This document shows positions 52,535 through 52,585 of a stretch of 52,585 nucleotides of DNA, one piece after another. This DNA comes from JBIYSM02 sp044759095 (GTDB lineage: Bacteria > Bacillota > Bacilli > Brevibacillales > Brevibacillaceae), in the NCBI RefSeq assembly GCF_044759095.2, contig NZ_JBIYSM020000034.1:1-52585 (forward strand). The letters are read 5' to 3'. The position numbers and the translations under genes were made by a program. Every line of letters begins with the position of its first letter. The stretch's first letter is position 1. The notes under the pieces were generated by a model. The model made no database searches and had not been told where the DNA came from. It saw only the letters and a program-made list of their open reading frames with translations.

Positions 52535-52585
52535 TTATTTGGCCATTTGGGCTGCTCTTCTGAGGTTATGAGCCCAGATTCCGAA
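52535..52585 (-). CDS. Possible C-terminal end of a transposase, runs off the window
   Basis: On the minus strand the frame entering from the right edge reads FGIWAHNLRRAAQMAK and stops at TAA (52535-52537). The sequence resembles the ends of some DDE transposases, but 16 residues are too few for certainty. The break in R1 copy E 90 bases away would fit an IS end. Nothing else is recognised in 52444-52534. Confidence 0.3.
   Translation of the reverse strand, partial: FGIWAHNLRRAAQMAK

Overview
This window looks like a chromosomal segment of an aerobic, spore-forming Bacillota of the Brevibacillus/Paenibacillaceae type. The reasons are the YteA-type sporulation zinc-finger protein, the YtkD, YrzF and YlyB-like genes, a PyrR-attenuated pyr operon of Bacillus type, strong AGGAGG ribosome binding sites, frequent GTG and TTG starts, and the moderately high GC content. 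The genus is an inference from gene content, not a search result. Most genes lie on the + strand. I saw no rRNA, tRNA, CRISPR array or complete insertion sequence.

Layout. 0-9 kb: yteA-like gene, an enolase-superfamily enzyme, an MFS exporter, then on the minus strand a YtkD-type Nudix hydrolase, a thioredoxin-reductase-like flavoprotein, a SulP anion transporter and DNA topoisomerase III. 9.3-18.6 kb: a tight five-gene operon (HTH-DUF4912 protein, GH57-GT4 fusion, nucleotidyltransferase fused to a degenerate phosphohexomutase, GH15 enzyme, intact phosphohexomutase) that looks like a self-contained, non-canonical alpha-glucan pathway. 18.7-22.3 kb: kinase-like YrzF, lspA, an RluD-type pseudouridine synthase and a secreted beta-propeller protein. 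22.3-32.8 kb: pyrR-pyrP-pyrB-pyrC-carA-carB-pyrF-pyrE with three PyrR-type attenuators but without pyrK/pyrD. 32.8-35 kb: a small HEAR-like protein, a DUF4349 lipoprotein and a NUC1-type nuclease. 35-38.5 kb: a tetR gene divergent from kynU-kynB-kynA (tryptophan to anthranilate), with a palindromic operator over the kyn -35 box. 38.8-44 kb: cyclopropane-fatty-acid synthase, a two-gene split PEP-dikinase resembling rifampin phosphotransferase, and an MFS transporter. 44-50 kb: a saccharopine-dehydrogenase-like gene (minus), glpK-glpD, and an MHS-family symporter. 50.4-52.3 kb: ornithine cyclodeaminase family and VOC proteins.

The most unusual content is non-coding. Five copies of a GC-rich repeat (called R1 here), all in the same orientation, lie between genes. 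Each contains a hairpin module with a 10-bp stem, a 2/3-nt internal loop, AGC/GCT and a GNNA tetraloop. Its stems show compensatory changes between modules, and in most copies one module sits inside the loop of another. A second 131-bp element (R2) occurs twice with a single base difference, each time next to an R1 copy, and ends in an intrinsic terminator. One R1 copy encodes the C-terminus of the TetR regulator. Another is cut off near the right edge, possibly by an insertion sequence that runs out of the window.
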